DNA of 64,000 nucleotides from Woeseiaceae bacterium (GCA_028289545.1 JANQPG010000029.1:1-64000); one strand, 5' to 3'. Counted from the first letter of the stretch, positions 9,106 through 18,576 are shown. The notes: a model not told the origin generated them from the letters alone. Made by a program: numbers and translations.

Positions 9106-9183
9106 GTCCGTTCACCCGGCTTCGAATCGGTATTTGATAGCAGCGGGCGAACCCTAAATTCTTGCATGTCCGACGCACGAGAC

Positions 9184-11073
9184 ATGGCTTTGTTCTGGAG
9201 ATATTCGGTGCGTGTTTCCCTGTCAGCAATCAAGACGATCGTCATCGGTACGGTCGCCTCTCTGTCGCTCTTCTGCATGTCCACGGCGTCGGCACAAAAC
9301 CTTCCGGTCGGCGCTCTCGCGCACGATGGACCGGCCACCCCCGAGCAGCTCGCTCTGCATCTTCCGGTAACGGGCTCGCTGCCAAACACCGCGGTCGCGA
9401 CAGTGCGTTATCGGCCCACGTCGTCAAGCACGTGGATCGATGCCCACCCGTTGTTTCGTATACGGCCGGAGTTCTCGAATACGCCAGCGGTGGGCAGCGT
9501 CAACGACGACTTCGCCTGGACTATCATCGACCTTACGCCCGGCCAGAGCTACGAAGTCGAAGTGACGGTCAGCAGCGGTTCGGACAACACGGTCAGAAAC
9601 GCGACCTTTACGACTCGCACCCTGCCGGCGGCCGCCGGCGCGCCGAACAAGACGATCGCGGCAGGGTCGTCGGAATCCGAGATCCAGTCTGCTCTCAACG
9701 GCCTGAATCCCGGCGACGTGCTGCAGTTCGAAGACGGCGTGTACAACATCAACGGTATTTCCCTGTCACGTTCGGGCACGACCGGCAACCCGATCTACAT
9801 TCGCGGCGAGAGCCGTGACGGGGTCATTCTGAGCGACGACAGCGCCAGGGAGATCTGGACGATCGTCGAAGCGGACAACGTCATCATCGAGAACCTCACG
9901 ATCCGCGGCACGCAGAGCGACGGCGCCGTGGGCAACCTGCAGCGGGGCATCACAAGCTGGGGCGTTTCGGCAAGCACCGGCCCTTCCCGGTTGACCATCA
10001 GGAACCTGACGATGCTCGGTGTGGACAGCGCAATCAGCTTCTACGACGAAGCCAGCCAGGTGCTGGTCTACGACAGTACGTTTGCCGGCAACAACCGCTG
10101 GAATGCCACGTTCCTTGGCGATAACCGGACCTGGGACGACGACGGCATCAACATTCCGGGCTTCGGCAACGTTGCGTTCAACAATTCGATCAGCGGCTTT
10201 GGCGACACCATGTCGTACGCGCAACACGCTGGAAGCTCCGCGACGACAGAATCGCGCGGCATTCATTATTACCGCAACGACATACGGAACTCCCTCGACG
10301 ACGCGATCGAGGCCGACTTCGGCATCAGGAACGTCACGTTCTACGACAACCGGATTCACAACTCGTCGACGTGCTCGTCGCTGGATCCGCTCTACGGCGG
10401 CCCGTTCATCTATGCGCGCAACGTCTGCGTCAATCCCGGACGGTCCAAACTGCACAAGTGGAACAACGACAATACCGGTCATTTCGTCTACAACAGCACC
10501 TTTATCGTCGGCCGCACCGCGGCGGGCAGTGACCCGGACGTATCTGCCTGGTATCAGCCGAACAACGGGGCGCAGGAAGCGTACGGCTTCAGAAACAACA
10601 TCATCGTCTACAGGGGTCAGGGCAACACGCTGTGGCTCGAAAGCAGCGGCCACAACAACGTCGACTGGACGCACAACTCCTGGTATCCCGACCGGCAAAT
10701 CCAGCTGGATTTCAGCGCCTTCAATAATCTGGCGGATGCCCGCAACAACCTGCGCGCAACGACGCCGGTCTTCAGCGGCGCAACTCGCCGACTGGAGCAG
10801 GACAATATTACGAGTTCGAACCCCTGGACCACGACGATTACACTCGGCGCAAACTCGCTGACCGAAATCACGCAGTCTTTCACGCCGGTCCTGGCGGCAG
10901 GCACGGCGCCGAAGAACTCCGGAGTCGCCATCGCCAACATCACTGACGGCTACAGCGGCGGCGCGCCGGACCGCGGCGCGCTGATTAGCGGCCGAGCCGT
11001 CCCGAACTGGGGCGACCAGAATTCCACACCCGCAGTCGCGCCGAATCCGCCCACCGGGCTCGTGGCAGACTAG
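9184..11073 (+). CDS. Secreted right-handed parallel beta-helix protein
   Basis: About 629 residues from the chosen start, with a signal peptide (basic n-region RYSVR, hydrophobic VIGTVASLSLFCM, cleavage after ASA). After it comes a short all-beta domain of fibronectin III style (residues about 35-110, ending FTTRTLP), then repeated beta-helix rungs of the pectate-lyase/alginate-lyase type rich in N and I/V (for example DNVIIENLTIRG). Such folds cut or epimerise uronic-acid polymers, which fits a locus making GDP-mannuronate, but no catalytic residues can be named. The start is uncertain: ATGs at 9064, 9166 and 9184 are in frame, and 9184 gives the cleanest signal peptide. The C-terminus stops oddly at PNPPTGLVAD, like the first strand of another fibronectin domain. 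Confidence 0.8.
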   Translation: MALFWRYSVRVSLSAIKTIVIGTVASLSLFCMSTASAQNLPVGALAHDGPATPEQLALHLPVTGSLPNTAVATVRYRPTSSSTWIDAHPLFRIRPEFSNTPAVGSVNDDFAWTIIDLTPGQSYEVEVTVSSGSDNTVRNATFTTRTLPAAAGAPNKTIAAGSSESEIQSALNGLNPGDVLQFEDGVYNINGISLSRSGTTGNPIYIRGESRDGVILSDDSAREIWTIVEADNVIIENLTIRGTQSDGAVGNLQRGITSWGVSASTGPSRLTIRNLTMLGVDSAISFYDEASQVLVYDSTFAGNNRWNATFLGDNRTWDDDGINIPGFGNVAFNNSISGFGDTMSYAQHAGSSATTESRGIHYYRNDIRNSLDDAIEADFGIRNVTFYDNRIHNSSTCSSLDPLYGGPFIYARNVCVNPGRSKLHKWNNDNTGHFVYNSTFIVGRTAAGSDPDVSAWYQPNNGAQEAYGFRNNIIVYRGQGNTLWLESSGHNNVDWTHNSWYPDRQIQLDFSAFNNLADARNNLRATTPVFSGATRRLEQDNITSSNPWTTTITLGANSLTEITQSFTPVLAAGTAPKNSGVAIANITDGYSGGAPDRGALISGRAVPNWGDQNSTPAVAPNPPTGLVAD

Positions 11074-11083
11074 GAGCTAAACG

Positions 11084-12331
11084 ATGTTCAAGTACACCCG
11101 AACCCCGAATCTGTTCAGCGGGCGCCGGCCGGCGGGTATCCGCCTCCTTTCCGCCCCCGCTGCCCTGGCTGCGCTGCTCCCGGCATTCGCCTTTGCGCAG
11201 TCGGGCCCCATTCCGGAATACATCGAATCGATGTCGGCCTTCGAAATCCGCGAACTCGACGGCGCCTATGCGCCGAGCAACGGCAACGTCTCGATCGAAA
11301 GCGTGACGCCGGCGGAGTGGCGCAACAACGATCCCTCGAACATTGGCCTGCGAGGCATCGTGGTTGCCTGGAGCGGCGGCGGCAAGAATGTAGGCTCGCG
11401 CTTGTTCGTGCACGGCGGCGGCCATGCCGATTCGGCCAACAACGGCATGTACATTTACGACTATTCCGGCGGAGCCACGCCGACCGGCTGGCAGCTACCG
11501 TCGATCAGCTCGGTGTCCGACGTCCGGAGCAACGTCGCAACCTATGCGGACGGCGGGCCGAACTCCGTCCACACGTATGACGGCGTCGTCTACGCAAGCC
11601 ACAACAATCACATCTACCGTTTTGGCGGCTCACGCTACATCAGCGGCAGCTTTGTCGACTGGGCTTTCAAATACAACGTGAGCAGCGGCGAATGGTCGCG
11701 CCTGCCCGACTACCCAGGTGGCGACAGTGGCGCCAAGACCATCTACGACCCGACGACCGGCAAGATTTTCGTCACGGTCACCAACTCGACCACCGGCTAT
11801 TTCTTCCGCACGGACAACGAGACCTGGTCCCCCAGCAAGAGCCTCAACGGCAACAGCTTTCCGTGGGACTCGATGGCGGCCTGGGACTCGCGCAGGAACC
11901 GGGCCATCGTCGTCGGTGACGGCGAAACGAGTATCGTCAACGTCGATTTCGCGAACGAGACCGTTTCGGTGGAATCGTTCAGTCCGTCCGGCGACACCAA
12001 TATCTATTCGCGCAACGGCATCTCCGCTGTCTACGACTCGGTCCGGGACGTTTACTGGTTGTTTGGCGGTAACTCGGGCAGCCCGGGTTACACCAACATT
12101 TACCAGCTGCGGGCCGACGGAAGTCCCTGGACGACAACCCGAATCAGCCTCACCGGCGACTCGATCCCGCAAGAAGGAGACCTGCAGGGATCCTGGGGAC
12201 GCTACGTCTTCATGCCGCAGTGGGCCGCTATTGGCCTGGTCGGCACCACGAGCGCCCCTGCCTACGTCATCCGCGTAGCCGAAGAGGTCGTCCCGGCGCC
12301 GGAGCCACCCAGCGCACTGAACGCGCAGTAG
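11084..12331 (+). CDS. Secreted kelch-like beta-propeller protein
   Basis: 415 residues with an N-terminal signal peptide (ALAALLPAFAFAQ) and a series of about 50-residue repeats with kelch/galactose-oxidase features (GSRLFVHGGGHADSA, NNHIYRFGG, RDVYWLFGGNSG). The protein is expected in the periplasm or outside the cell; no enzymatic residues are identified. It starts ten bases after the beta-helix gene with GGAGC before the ATG, so the two are clearly co-expressed. It ends at PEPPSALNAQ, again like the start of a fibronectin III domain that is then cut off, just as in its neighbour. Confidence 0.75.
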   Translation: MFKYTRTPNLFSGRRPAGIRLLSAPAALAALLPAFAFAQSGPIPEYIESMSAFEIRELDGAYAPSNGNVSIESVTPAEWRNNDPSNIGLRGIVVAWSGGGKNVGSRLFVHGGGHADSANNGMYIYDYSGGATPTGWQLPSISSVSDVRSNVATYADGGPNSVHTYDGVVYASHNNHIYRFGGSRYISGSFVDWAFKYNVSSGEWSRLPDYPGGDSGAKTIYDPTTGKIFVTVTNSTTGYFFRTDNETWSPSKSLNGNSFPWDSMAAWDSRRNRAIVVGDGETSIVNVDFANETVSVESFSPSGDTNIYSRNGISAVYDSVRDVYWLFGGNSGSPGYTNIYQLRADGSPWTTTRISLTGDSIPQEGDLQGSWGRYVFMPQWAAIGLVGTTSAPAYVIRVAEEVVPAPEPPSALNAQ

Positions 12332-12446
12332 ACGGGAGTTTCTACAGGCCGCGGTTAAGCGCCGCAAACTTTGCGCTACGAGCGCCGCTCCGGCATGCTT
12401 CGCCCTGAACGAAGCAAACTGCTGGCAACAATGATAAGAAGACACT

Positions 12447-14294
12447 ATGTCCGGACTCTGCGGCTGGTTTAACGTAGCCCAAGACCCGGCCGCCGCAGCG
12501 CGACCGGACACGGCCCGTCGAATGGCCGCGGAACTGCCGCAACAGCAGGCGGTGGCGTTCGAGACCCAATCCCGCGGTCTCGTCTGCTCGGCGGGGGCCG
12601 ACAGTTGGGTCGCCGCCGATCCGGACGCAATGCTGCTGGCGGCGATCTCCGGCAGACCACACTGGAGCGAACCCGAACTCGCTGCGGCCGCCGCCAAGGA
12701 AGGCGATGCGCGTGCGTTGCTTTCAGCCTATCGAAAGTACGGCGACGCACTGCTGCAAAAAGTATCCGGATCCTTCGCCTTGGCCGTTGTCGACGAGCGA
12801 GAGGACCGTGCGTTACTCGCCGTTGACCGCATGGGTATCCGTCCCCTGTGTTACGCGCAGACCGCGGACGGCGGCCTCGTGCTCGGCTCGACCGCAACGT
12901 CGGTCGTGTCGCACCCCGCCGTGCATAAGTCGGTATCCAACGAGTCGATCTATCGCTTCTTTTACTTTCACGTCGTGCCGAGTCCCGCAACGATATTCGA
13001 GGGCGTCTACAAACTCGAACCGGGTGAGCAGCTCATTGCGGAAGGCAAGGTCACCAGCCGGAGTTTCTACTGGCAGCCTCAGCCCGGCGCCAGTCGATCG
13101 GCATCGTCGGAGGAAGACATTCTCGAAGCCGTCCGGAATCAGACCCGTGCAGCCGTAGCCCGATCGGCACCGGATGCCGCAACCGGCTGTTTTCTCAGCG
13201 GCGGATTGGACAGTTCGACCGTGTCCGGTCTCGCGAACGAAATGACGCCGGAACCGATACGCGTCTATACGATCGGCTTCGATCAGCAGGGCTACGACGA
13301 AACGACTTTCGCCCGAGCGGCGGCGAGCCACTTCGGCCTCGAACACATCGAGTACTACGTAACACCGCAGGACGTCGCGGCGGCTTTCGATGCACTGTCA
13401 ACGGCCTACGACGAGCCGTTCGGCAACTCCTCCGCCATCCCCGCCCTGTTCTGCGCCAGGAAAGCGCGCGAAGACGGGGTCACCCGCCTGCTGGCCGGAG
13501 ACGGGGGCGACGAGCTTTTTGGCGGTAACGAGCGCTACGCGACGCAGCGCCTGTTCGAGCATTATCACAAGATTCCGGAAGCGATTCGCCGCTACCTGGT
13601 CGAACCGCCCGTCGGCCTCTTGCCGAAAGACCGGCCGGTGCTGTTGCGCAAGATCCGGCGCTACGTCGAGCAGGCCCGGCTTGCCATGCCGGACCGTCTG
13701 TTCACGTACAACTTTCTCGAGATGTTCCCGCCGGGTGATGTTTTCGATCCGCAGTTTCTCGGCACGGTGGAGACGGCAACACCCACTCGCGAGTGTCGCG
13801 ACTGGTATCAGCGTTCGGGCGATTTCGACTTCCTTGACCGGATGTTGCTGTTCGATTGGAAGCTTACTGTGGCGGACAACGACATCCGTAAGGTTAATCG
13901 AATGTGCGAGCTCGCGGGGGTTACTGTCGACTACCCCTTGCTCGACGACGAACTGGTGGCTTTCTCACTCGGCATACCGGCGAACATGAAGTTACGCGGT
14001 CGTGAGCTTCGCTACGCCTTTCGCAAGGCCCACGAAAACTATCTCCCGAAAGCGGTGCTGGAGAAGGACAAACACGGTTTTGGCCTGCCGTTTGGCGAAT
14101 GGCTGAAATCATCGGACGAGCTGCGGGCCAGAATACTGCCCGCGATCGACCGCTTTCGCGAACGAGGCATACTCAGAAACGATTTCATCGATGAGATGCA
14201 GACGAAGCACCGGCATGAACACGCCGGATACTTCGGCAACATGCTCTGGCTTATTGCCGTACTGGAAACCTGGTTGGCATCGAAGTCGGATTAG
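12447..14294 (+). CDS. Asparagine-synthetase-like protein with degenerate glutaminase domain
   Basis: 615 residues. The C-terminal synthetase domain is intact: the ATP-pyrophosphatase loop SGGLDSS at residues 251-257, AGDGGDELFGG near 350, and the conserved KHGFGLPFGEW near 550. The N-terminal Ntn-type glutaminase domain is abnormal. The chain begins MSGLCGWFN, so the usual catalytic cysteine at position 2 is displaced to position 5, and the HRGPD and NGEIYN motifs are missing. Either a four-residue leader is removed or the domain no longer hydrolyses glutamine, so it may use ammonia or ligate another amine. It is on the plus strand after two secreted proteins, 115 bases downstream, and is the third member of this family in the locus. 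Confidence 0.8.
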   Translation: MSGLCGWFNVAQDPAAAARPDTARRMAAELPQQQAVAFETQSRGLVCSAGADSWVAADPDAMLLAAISGRPHWSEPELAAAAAKEGDARALLSAYRKYGDALLQKVSGSFALAVVDEREDRALLAVDRMGIRPLCYAQTADGGLVLGSTATSVVSHPAVHKSVSNESIYRFFYFHVVPSPATIFEGVYKLEPGEQLIAEGKVTSRSFYWQPQPGASRSASSEEDILEAVRNQTRAAVARSAPDAATGCFLSGGLDSSTVSGLANEMTPEPIRVYTIGFDQQGYDETTFARAAASHFGLEHIEYYVTPQDVAAAFDALSTAYDEPFGNSSAIPALFCARKAREDGVTRLLAGDGGDELFGGNERYATQRLFEHYHKIPEAIRRYLVEPPVGLLPKDRPVLLRKIRRYVEQARLAMPDRLFTYNFLEMFPPGDVFDPQFLGTVETATPTRECRDWYQRSGDFDFLDRMLLFDWKLTVADNDIRKVNRMCELAGVTVDYPLLDDELVAFSLGIPANMKLRGRELRYAFRKAHENYLPKAVLEKDKHGFGLPFGEWLKSSDELRARILPAIDRFRERGILRNDFIDEMQTKHRHEHAGYFGNMLWLIAVLETWLASKSD

Positions 14295-14298
14295 CGCG

Positions 14299-14314
14299 AC
14301 GGCGGTATCGCCGT
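14299..14314. terminator. Hairpin between convergent genes
   Basis: ACGGCG-gtat-CGCCGT forms a six-pair GC-rich stem in the 24-base gap between two converging stop codons. There is no clear T-tract on either strand, so function as a bidirectional terminator is only possible. Confidence 0.25.
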
Positions 14315-14318
14315 GCGG

Positions 14319-15023
14319 TCATTCCGCGGCTTGCGCCTGCCACACGCCGAGCCGCATGAGCTTGTTGCGCAAACCGGGCAGCGGATGCCCGAGTTCATAC
14401 GCTCTCAGCGCGCATGCCATTGCAAGGTCGTATTCCTTGGTATCGACGTAAAACAGGCCGGCGTTGTAATTGATTTCCGCCGAGTCGGGATCCATTTCGA
14501 GCGCGGTCTCGTAGGCTTTTCTTGCCTTTGGCAGATCGTCGACGCGACCGTAATAGAGGCCTTCCAGCATCACGACGGTCGCATCGTCCGGTTTGAATCT
14601 TTTCGCCCGGTCGAACCAGCAGGCCGGATCGAACGCCATGCGGGTCGCGCCGTGCGGAACCTTTTCCAGGTAGTAGCGCACCATTGTGTACAGCGCGTGA
14701 TGATGATTCGGAAACGTGCGCAACACGTATTCGATATCGCCGCCGAGCATTCTCTCGCTACCCTCGGAACCCAGCATGCCCTTAAGCGCCACAACACCCG
14801 CGTCGAAATGGTACTGCTCGACGACGGGCAGTTTCTCGGCGCGATGTATGGGATTCGTGTAGTCGTAAGGACCGTAGTGGTTGCGAAGATCGCCGCAGGT
14901 TGCGGCGCCCTGGGCGCTCGCCGTCGAAGGCGCTGCCGTAGCGATCAGCGCAAAGACGATTATCGATCGGACGGCCGTATGAAATGCCGCGTGAGTTGCT
15001 TCGACCATCGAAGGATATGCCAT
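14319..15023 (-). CDS. Exported TPR-containing protein
   Basis: 234 residues with a probable signal peptide (SIIVFALIATAAPSTASA) and a mature part made mainly of tetratricopeptide-like helices (DDLPKARKAYETALEMDPDSAEINYNAGLFY near residues 165-195). It probably acts as a periplasmic scaffold in polysaccharide assembly; no enzymatic motif is visible. The upstream methionine pair (positions 1 and 6) leaves a small uncertainty in the start. It follows the deacetylase at 15106 in the same direction, 82 bases away. Confidence 0.65.
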   Translation of the reverse strand: MAYPSMVEATHAAFHTAVRSIIVFALIATAAPSTASAQGAATCGDLRNHYGPYDYTNPIHRAEKLPVVEQYHFDAGVVALKGMLGSEGSERMLGGDIEYVLRTFPNHHHALYTMVRYYLEKVPHGATRMAFDPACWFDRAKRFKPDDATVVMLEGLYYGRVDDLPKARKAYETALEMDPDSAEINYNAGLFYVDTKEYDLAMACALRAYELGHPLPGLRNKLMRLGVWQAQAAE

Positions 15024-15105
15024 ATGAGTTGGACCTCTGAATTATAGCCCGAGTTCGCCCGCGCTCCAGTATGTAACATAAGCTGGCCCACGCGGATCGG
15101 CGTCA

Positions 15106-16038
15106 CTATGCCGTAGCCGGTTCTCCGAGAAAGTAGTTTTTGAGCATCCGCAGCACCAGCTTGGGCCTGGACCGGTGCCAGACGCTGACCCGGCCGAGCT
15201 GGAAGACGTCGGCTTCGGCGCTGACGCAACCGGCAGCCGTGCTGACCGCGAGTTCAAAACCTGCGTCACGCACCATGTCGACGTGACAATCTTTGTAGTC
15301 CTGGCCCGGCCGCCCGTTCGGGTAAGCGAAAGCGCTGACCTCCGTGCCGACAATCTGTTCCACATCACGTTTGCTGTCGACAATCTCGCGCCGCGCATCC
15401 TCTTCCGATACCACCGCAAGGATCGGGTGACTCCGGGTATGAGCGCCGACCTCCATTCCCGCAGCCCGGAGTGTGGGGAGATCGTCACTGCTCATCATCA
15501 GATCCGTCGGCAGTCGAACCTCGAGACGTTCGGCGATCGCCTTGCAAAGCACGTCTCGCCGCTCCTGCGACTCGTAGCGCAACTTTCCTACGATTTGCCG
15601 GTACGCTGCAATTCTCTCGCCGGGCTCGCGCGCCGGGTAGCTGCCGAGATCGAGTTCGTCGAGATCGATCCTGTCGCCCTCGAAGCGCTTGACGGACTCG
15701 ATCACGGTGTCGTTCCACATGATGCCGCCGTCGAGAAATCCGGTAGCTATGAAGAACGTGGCCGGAACGCCGTAATGCTCGAGGATCGGCAATGCCGCCG
15801 TGACGTTGTCCTTGTAGCCGTCGTCGAAGGTGATCGCCACCGCCCGGCTCGGCAGCCCGCCGTTCCTGAGCCCGCTGATCGCATCGGACAGTTTGAGGAC
15901 GTTGAAGAAACGCGACAGCGTTGCCACGTGCATACGAAACTGCTGCTCGTCGATTTCATCAGGATCCTTCAGCGGATCGTCTGCGACAACCCGATGGTAG
16001 GTCAGAATGACCAGTCGTCTGGAGTTCCCTTTTTTCAC
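15106..16038 (-). CDS. Polysaccharide deacetylase family protein
   Basis: 310 residues of the NodB/CE4 fold. Motif 1 is canonical (AITFDDGYKDN near residue 67), the ATFFIATGF strand follows, and motif 2 is AHTRSHPIL near residue 178. It begins with a GTG that overlaps the stop of the ligase by one base (TAGTG), so the two are translationally coupled. It lacks an obvious signal peptide. Context implies deacetylation of an exopolysaccharide precursor. Confidence 0.85.
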   Translation of the reverse strand: MKKGNSRRLVILTYHRVVADDPLKDPDEIDEQQFRMHVATLSRFFNVLKLSDAISGLRNGGLPSRAVAITFDDGYKDNVTAALPILEHYGVPATFFIATGFLDGGIMWNDTVIESVKRFEGDRIDLDELDLGSYPAREPGERIAAYRQIVGKLRYESQERRDVLCKAIAERLEVRLPTDLMMSSDDLPTLRAAGMEVGAHTRSHPILAVVSEEDARREIVDSKRDVEQIVGTEVSAFAYPNGRPGQDYKDCHVDMVRDAGFELAVSTAAGCVSAEADVFQLGRVSVWHRSRPKLVLRMLKNYFLGEPATA

Positions 16039-17339
16039 TATTTACCCGCCTCGCCGGCTGTTTGCGGATGCTCGCCCATTCTCTCACCTATTTGCTGCCG
16101 ATTGTCAGCCAACACGCCGTTGACGTGTTCGCGCAGCAGCACCACGATGACGATGAAATGATAGTACAGATCCCAGTACGCGAGGCCGAGGAACAAACCG
16201 CCGGTCGCGTAGGCAACAAGGCAGGCCTGCATCATTCTCCCCAGCAGGTTTGCCCACTTGAGATCGTCGCGCCATCTCGTTTTCTTGATGACCTGCCCGG
16301 CCGCGAGATAGGTCAGAAAGCCGAGTGAGAGGAACAACGTCAGGCCAACGAAACCGTGTTCGCCAAGGATTTCGAAGTAGATGCTGTGCGCATCGTGGAA
16401 ATTCTCCGGGTCGGGCGCGTAGGTTTCGAACTGTTCAGGCTGGAACACACGGAAGCCGCCGCCCACAATGGGCCGGTCGGCAGCTACGTTGTAAGCGAAT
16501 TCCCAGGCGTTGATCCTGCCCATGGCGGAGCCGTCTTCCTCATAAGTCTTGATTGTGGCCATCCGATCGTGCCAGTGGTCCGGCATCGAGAACCAGAAGA
16601 TGGGCGCCGCGCAGAGTATGAGAATCCCAATGAGGGTCTTCATCGTGCTGCGGTACCACAGATACGCAACCGTCGTACTCACGGCAAGAAAGGCGCCGCG
16701 GGACTGGGTCGACAGAATCGCGAGTATCGTTAGGCCCAAGACCGCAATCATTGCGTATTTCAGGTATCGCTTGTTCGCAATCGAATACAGGTACACCATG
16801 AGCGGCACCATCATGACTGCGGCGAGGCCCATGCTGTTGTTGTCTTCGAAGAAACCGCCGGACGGCCCGTATACCCGGCCGGTGCCGCCGAAAAAAGCGA
16901 ACAGGCCGCCCTTGACGGAGTACAGGCCAACACTGGCGACGATGACCATGATCAAATAATTGATGCGGTCACGGCCGTACATCAGCATCAGTGAGATGAA
17001 CGAGAACAACTGGATCTTCATGACGCGATCCCACTCGATCATCGACGCGTCGGGCTCCAGCGCGAAGAGTGTCGTTATGTTCATCCAGATGACAAAGGTG
17101 ATCCAGACGATCGTGACCGCGTTGATCGGAATCCGCTTCTTCTCGGAACTGAAGAGCAACGAAGCCAGAGTCACGACGCCGATAATTTGTGCGAAGGGAA
17201 AAGTGGCGGCAAATCCCCAGGCGAGCCGGTGCGGGTTCATGTACGCCAGCCAGGACCACACGAGAACCCCAATGTACGGGCGATAGAAGATCGCCGGTAT
17301 CGTGGCGAAAACCATCAGGGTTATCAGTATGTCTCTCAC
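16038..17339 (-). CDS. O-antigen ligase/polymerase-like protein, exosortase A associated
   Basis: 433 residues with about ten transmembrane helices. The sequence matches the exosortase-associated putative O-glycosylation ligase family (TIGR03097): the N-terminal MRDILITLMVFATIPAIFY, YMNPHRLAWGFA, and a large periplasmic loop with RINAWEFAYNVAADRP-type motif and HDAHSIYFEILGEHGF near residue 330, where the conserved histidines of the Wzy/WaaL superfamily lie. It probably polymerises or transfers the lipid-linked glycan in the periplasm, possibly onto PEP-CTERM proteins. Translationally coupled to the downstream deacetylase. Confidence 0.85.
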   Translation of the reverse strand: MRDILITLMVFATIPAIFYRPYIGVLVWSWLAYMNPHRLAWGFAATFPFAQIIGVVTLASLLFSSEKKRIPINAVTIVWITFVIWMNITTLFALEPDASMIEWDRVMKIQLFSFISLMLMYGRDRINYLIMVIVASVGLYSVKGGLFAFFGGTGRVYGPSGGFFEDNNSMGLAAVMMVPLMVYLYSIANKRYLKYAMIAVLGLTILAILSTQSRGAFLAVSTTVAYLWYRSTMKTLIGILILCAAPIFWFSMPDHWHDRMATIKTYEEDGSAMGRINAWEFAYNVAADRPIVGGGFRVFQPEQFETYAPDPENFHDAHSIYFEILGEHGFVGLTLFLSLGFLTYLAAGQVIKKTRWRDDLKWANLLGRMMQACLVAYATGGLFLGLAYWDLYYHFIVIVVLLREHVNGVLADNRQQIGERMGEHPQTAGEAGK

Positions 17340-17379
17340 TGGAAATCGATTCCTCGAAAGTCTTTACGGCGCGGTCACG

Positions 17380-18576
17380 TCAATCGCGCCGGCCAAGTCG
17401 GGCTTTCGCCCAGCCGGCAACGCTTGCTGCAAGCGGTCGCAGCCGTCGTTCCACGACAGACAGATATCGGCCGCGCAAAGAACGGCCGTATGAGGTTGCC
17501 CTGCTCTGCTCCGGAGCCCGCTCAGCCCAGCGCAGCTTGTAGGCATTGTCTCCGGGCCCCATGTGATAACACTTCTGATCCTCGTCGAACAACCGTTCCA
17601 GCAGGCGCCAGTTCAGGAACGTTCCGGGTGACAGGCTGGAAAACTCATCGTCGAAATCTCCGCGTAACGCATGGACGTCGCCCCGAAACGCAAGTTGATA
17701 CTCCATCGCCGCCGGTCGAGCGTCCAGTTCCAGCACCCAGATCGACAGCCACCCCTCCGCAAGCGCGTGCGCGGTCAGCTTGCGGATGAACGCATTCGGT
17801 CCGCTGTGGTCCAGGCTGTTTCCGGTCTTGCGCTTCCAACTCCGGCTCGACAGCCCGATAGCCGCCTCGAGCGCTTCCGATACACCCTGTTCGTCGGCGC
17901 TGTCAGCCCGAATCCAGCGCATGTCGATGTCGCCGAACTTCTTCTTCAGGCGATTCGCGACGAGGTTGTTACCTTTTTTCAGACGCCGGCTGCGAGTCGC
18001 GTAGTAATCCGCCCACGTTCCGCCGAGGCCAACCTGTGGATTGCTGCCGTCCGCTGTCACTTCGAATGCGACCCCCTGTCCGCGCGTGTCCTCGAGATAC
18101 GCAACGGTTGAAGAGCCGGCCGGCAGTTTCGTGAGCTCTACCGTGTCCCAGCTCCGCCCGTGGTCGCGCAGATACTCGAACAGCGCACCGACGACCACGG
18201 CGTGATCCTGGGGCGCACAGATCGTGTCACAGACCTGCGTATCGGGAACGGCCATGAACTCGACGGCCGTGATGCCGATTTTGCGCTGCGTTCTCCGACG
18301 AGTCACCAGCGGCCATATCCCGACAAGCCGGTCCGCTCGTTTCACCAGCAGTATGAGCCTCTCGCAATCCTTCGCGAGCCACTGCCAGGCGGCATCGAAC
18401 CACTCGTGCCGCAGGAATACAGTGCCCGTTTCGGCCACGTCGGCCAGGTCGTTCCACTGCTCGCGTAGCGCCGCAAATCCGGCGTCGTCGGTTACGGCCG
18501 TGACGCTGATACCGTTGTCCAAAGCCATAGCACGTGGTGATCCAGCAAGAGTATCTGAAGCCATGGAATCACTCAT
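17380..18576 (-). CDS. GNAT/FemAB-like acyltransferase (BioF2/CelD type)
   Basis: About 398 residues of the double-GNAT fold used by FemAB and CelD-like proteins. The segment HEWFDAAWQWL near the N-terminus and the C-terminal AAMEYQLAFRGDVHALRGDFD...PGTFLNWRLLERLF are typical. I choose the ATG at 18574-18576 because it overlaps the upstream glycosyltransferase stop (ATGAGTGA); the longer frame adds 19 residues inside that gene. It probably transfers an acyl or aminoacyl group to a cell-envelope sugar. It is distinct from the PEP-CTERM FemAB at 30248. Confidence 0.75.
   Translation of the reverse strand: MSDSMASDTLAGSPRAMALDNGISVTAVTDDAGFAALREQWNDLADVAETGTVFLRHEWFDAAWQWLAKDCERLILLVKRADRLVGIWPLVTRRRTQRKIGITAVEFMAVPDTQVCDTICAPQDHAVVVGALFEYLRDHGRSWDTVELTKLPAGSSTVAYLEDTRGQGVAFEVTADGSNPQVGLGGTWADYYATRSRRLKKGNNLVANRLKKKFGDIDMRWIRADSADEQGVSEALEAAIGLSSRSWKRKTGNSLDHSGPNAFIRKLTAHALAEGWLSIWVLELDARPAAMEYQLAFRGDVHALRGDFDDEFSSLSPGTFLNWRLLERLFDEDQKCYHMGPGDNAYKLRWAERAPEQSRATSYGRSLRGRYLSVVERRLRPLAASVAGWAKARLGRRD

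Larger units (their letters stand above)
8664..9183. other. Divergent intergenic region (about 520 bp)
   Basis: No convincing gene. It separates the leftward GT2 and the rightward secreted-protein gene, so it must hold promoters for both. Visible structure: a short hairpin ATCCGA-cact-TCGGAT at 8862-8877, nested in a wider inverted repeat GTTGACA (8851-8857) / TGTCAAC (8905-8911), and an 11-base palindrome CTGTGACACAG at 9095-9105. I could not pick a clear sigma-70 or sigma-54 promoter by eye. Confidence 0.5.
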
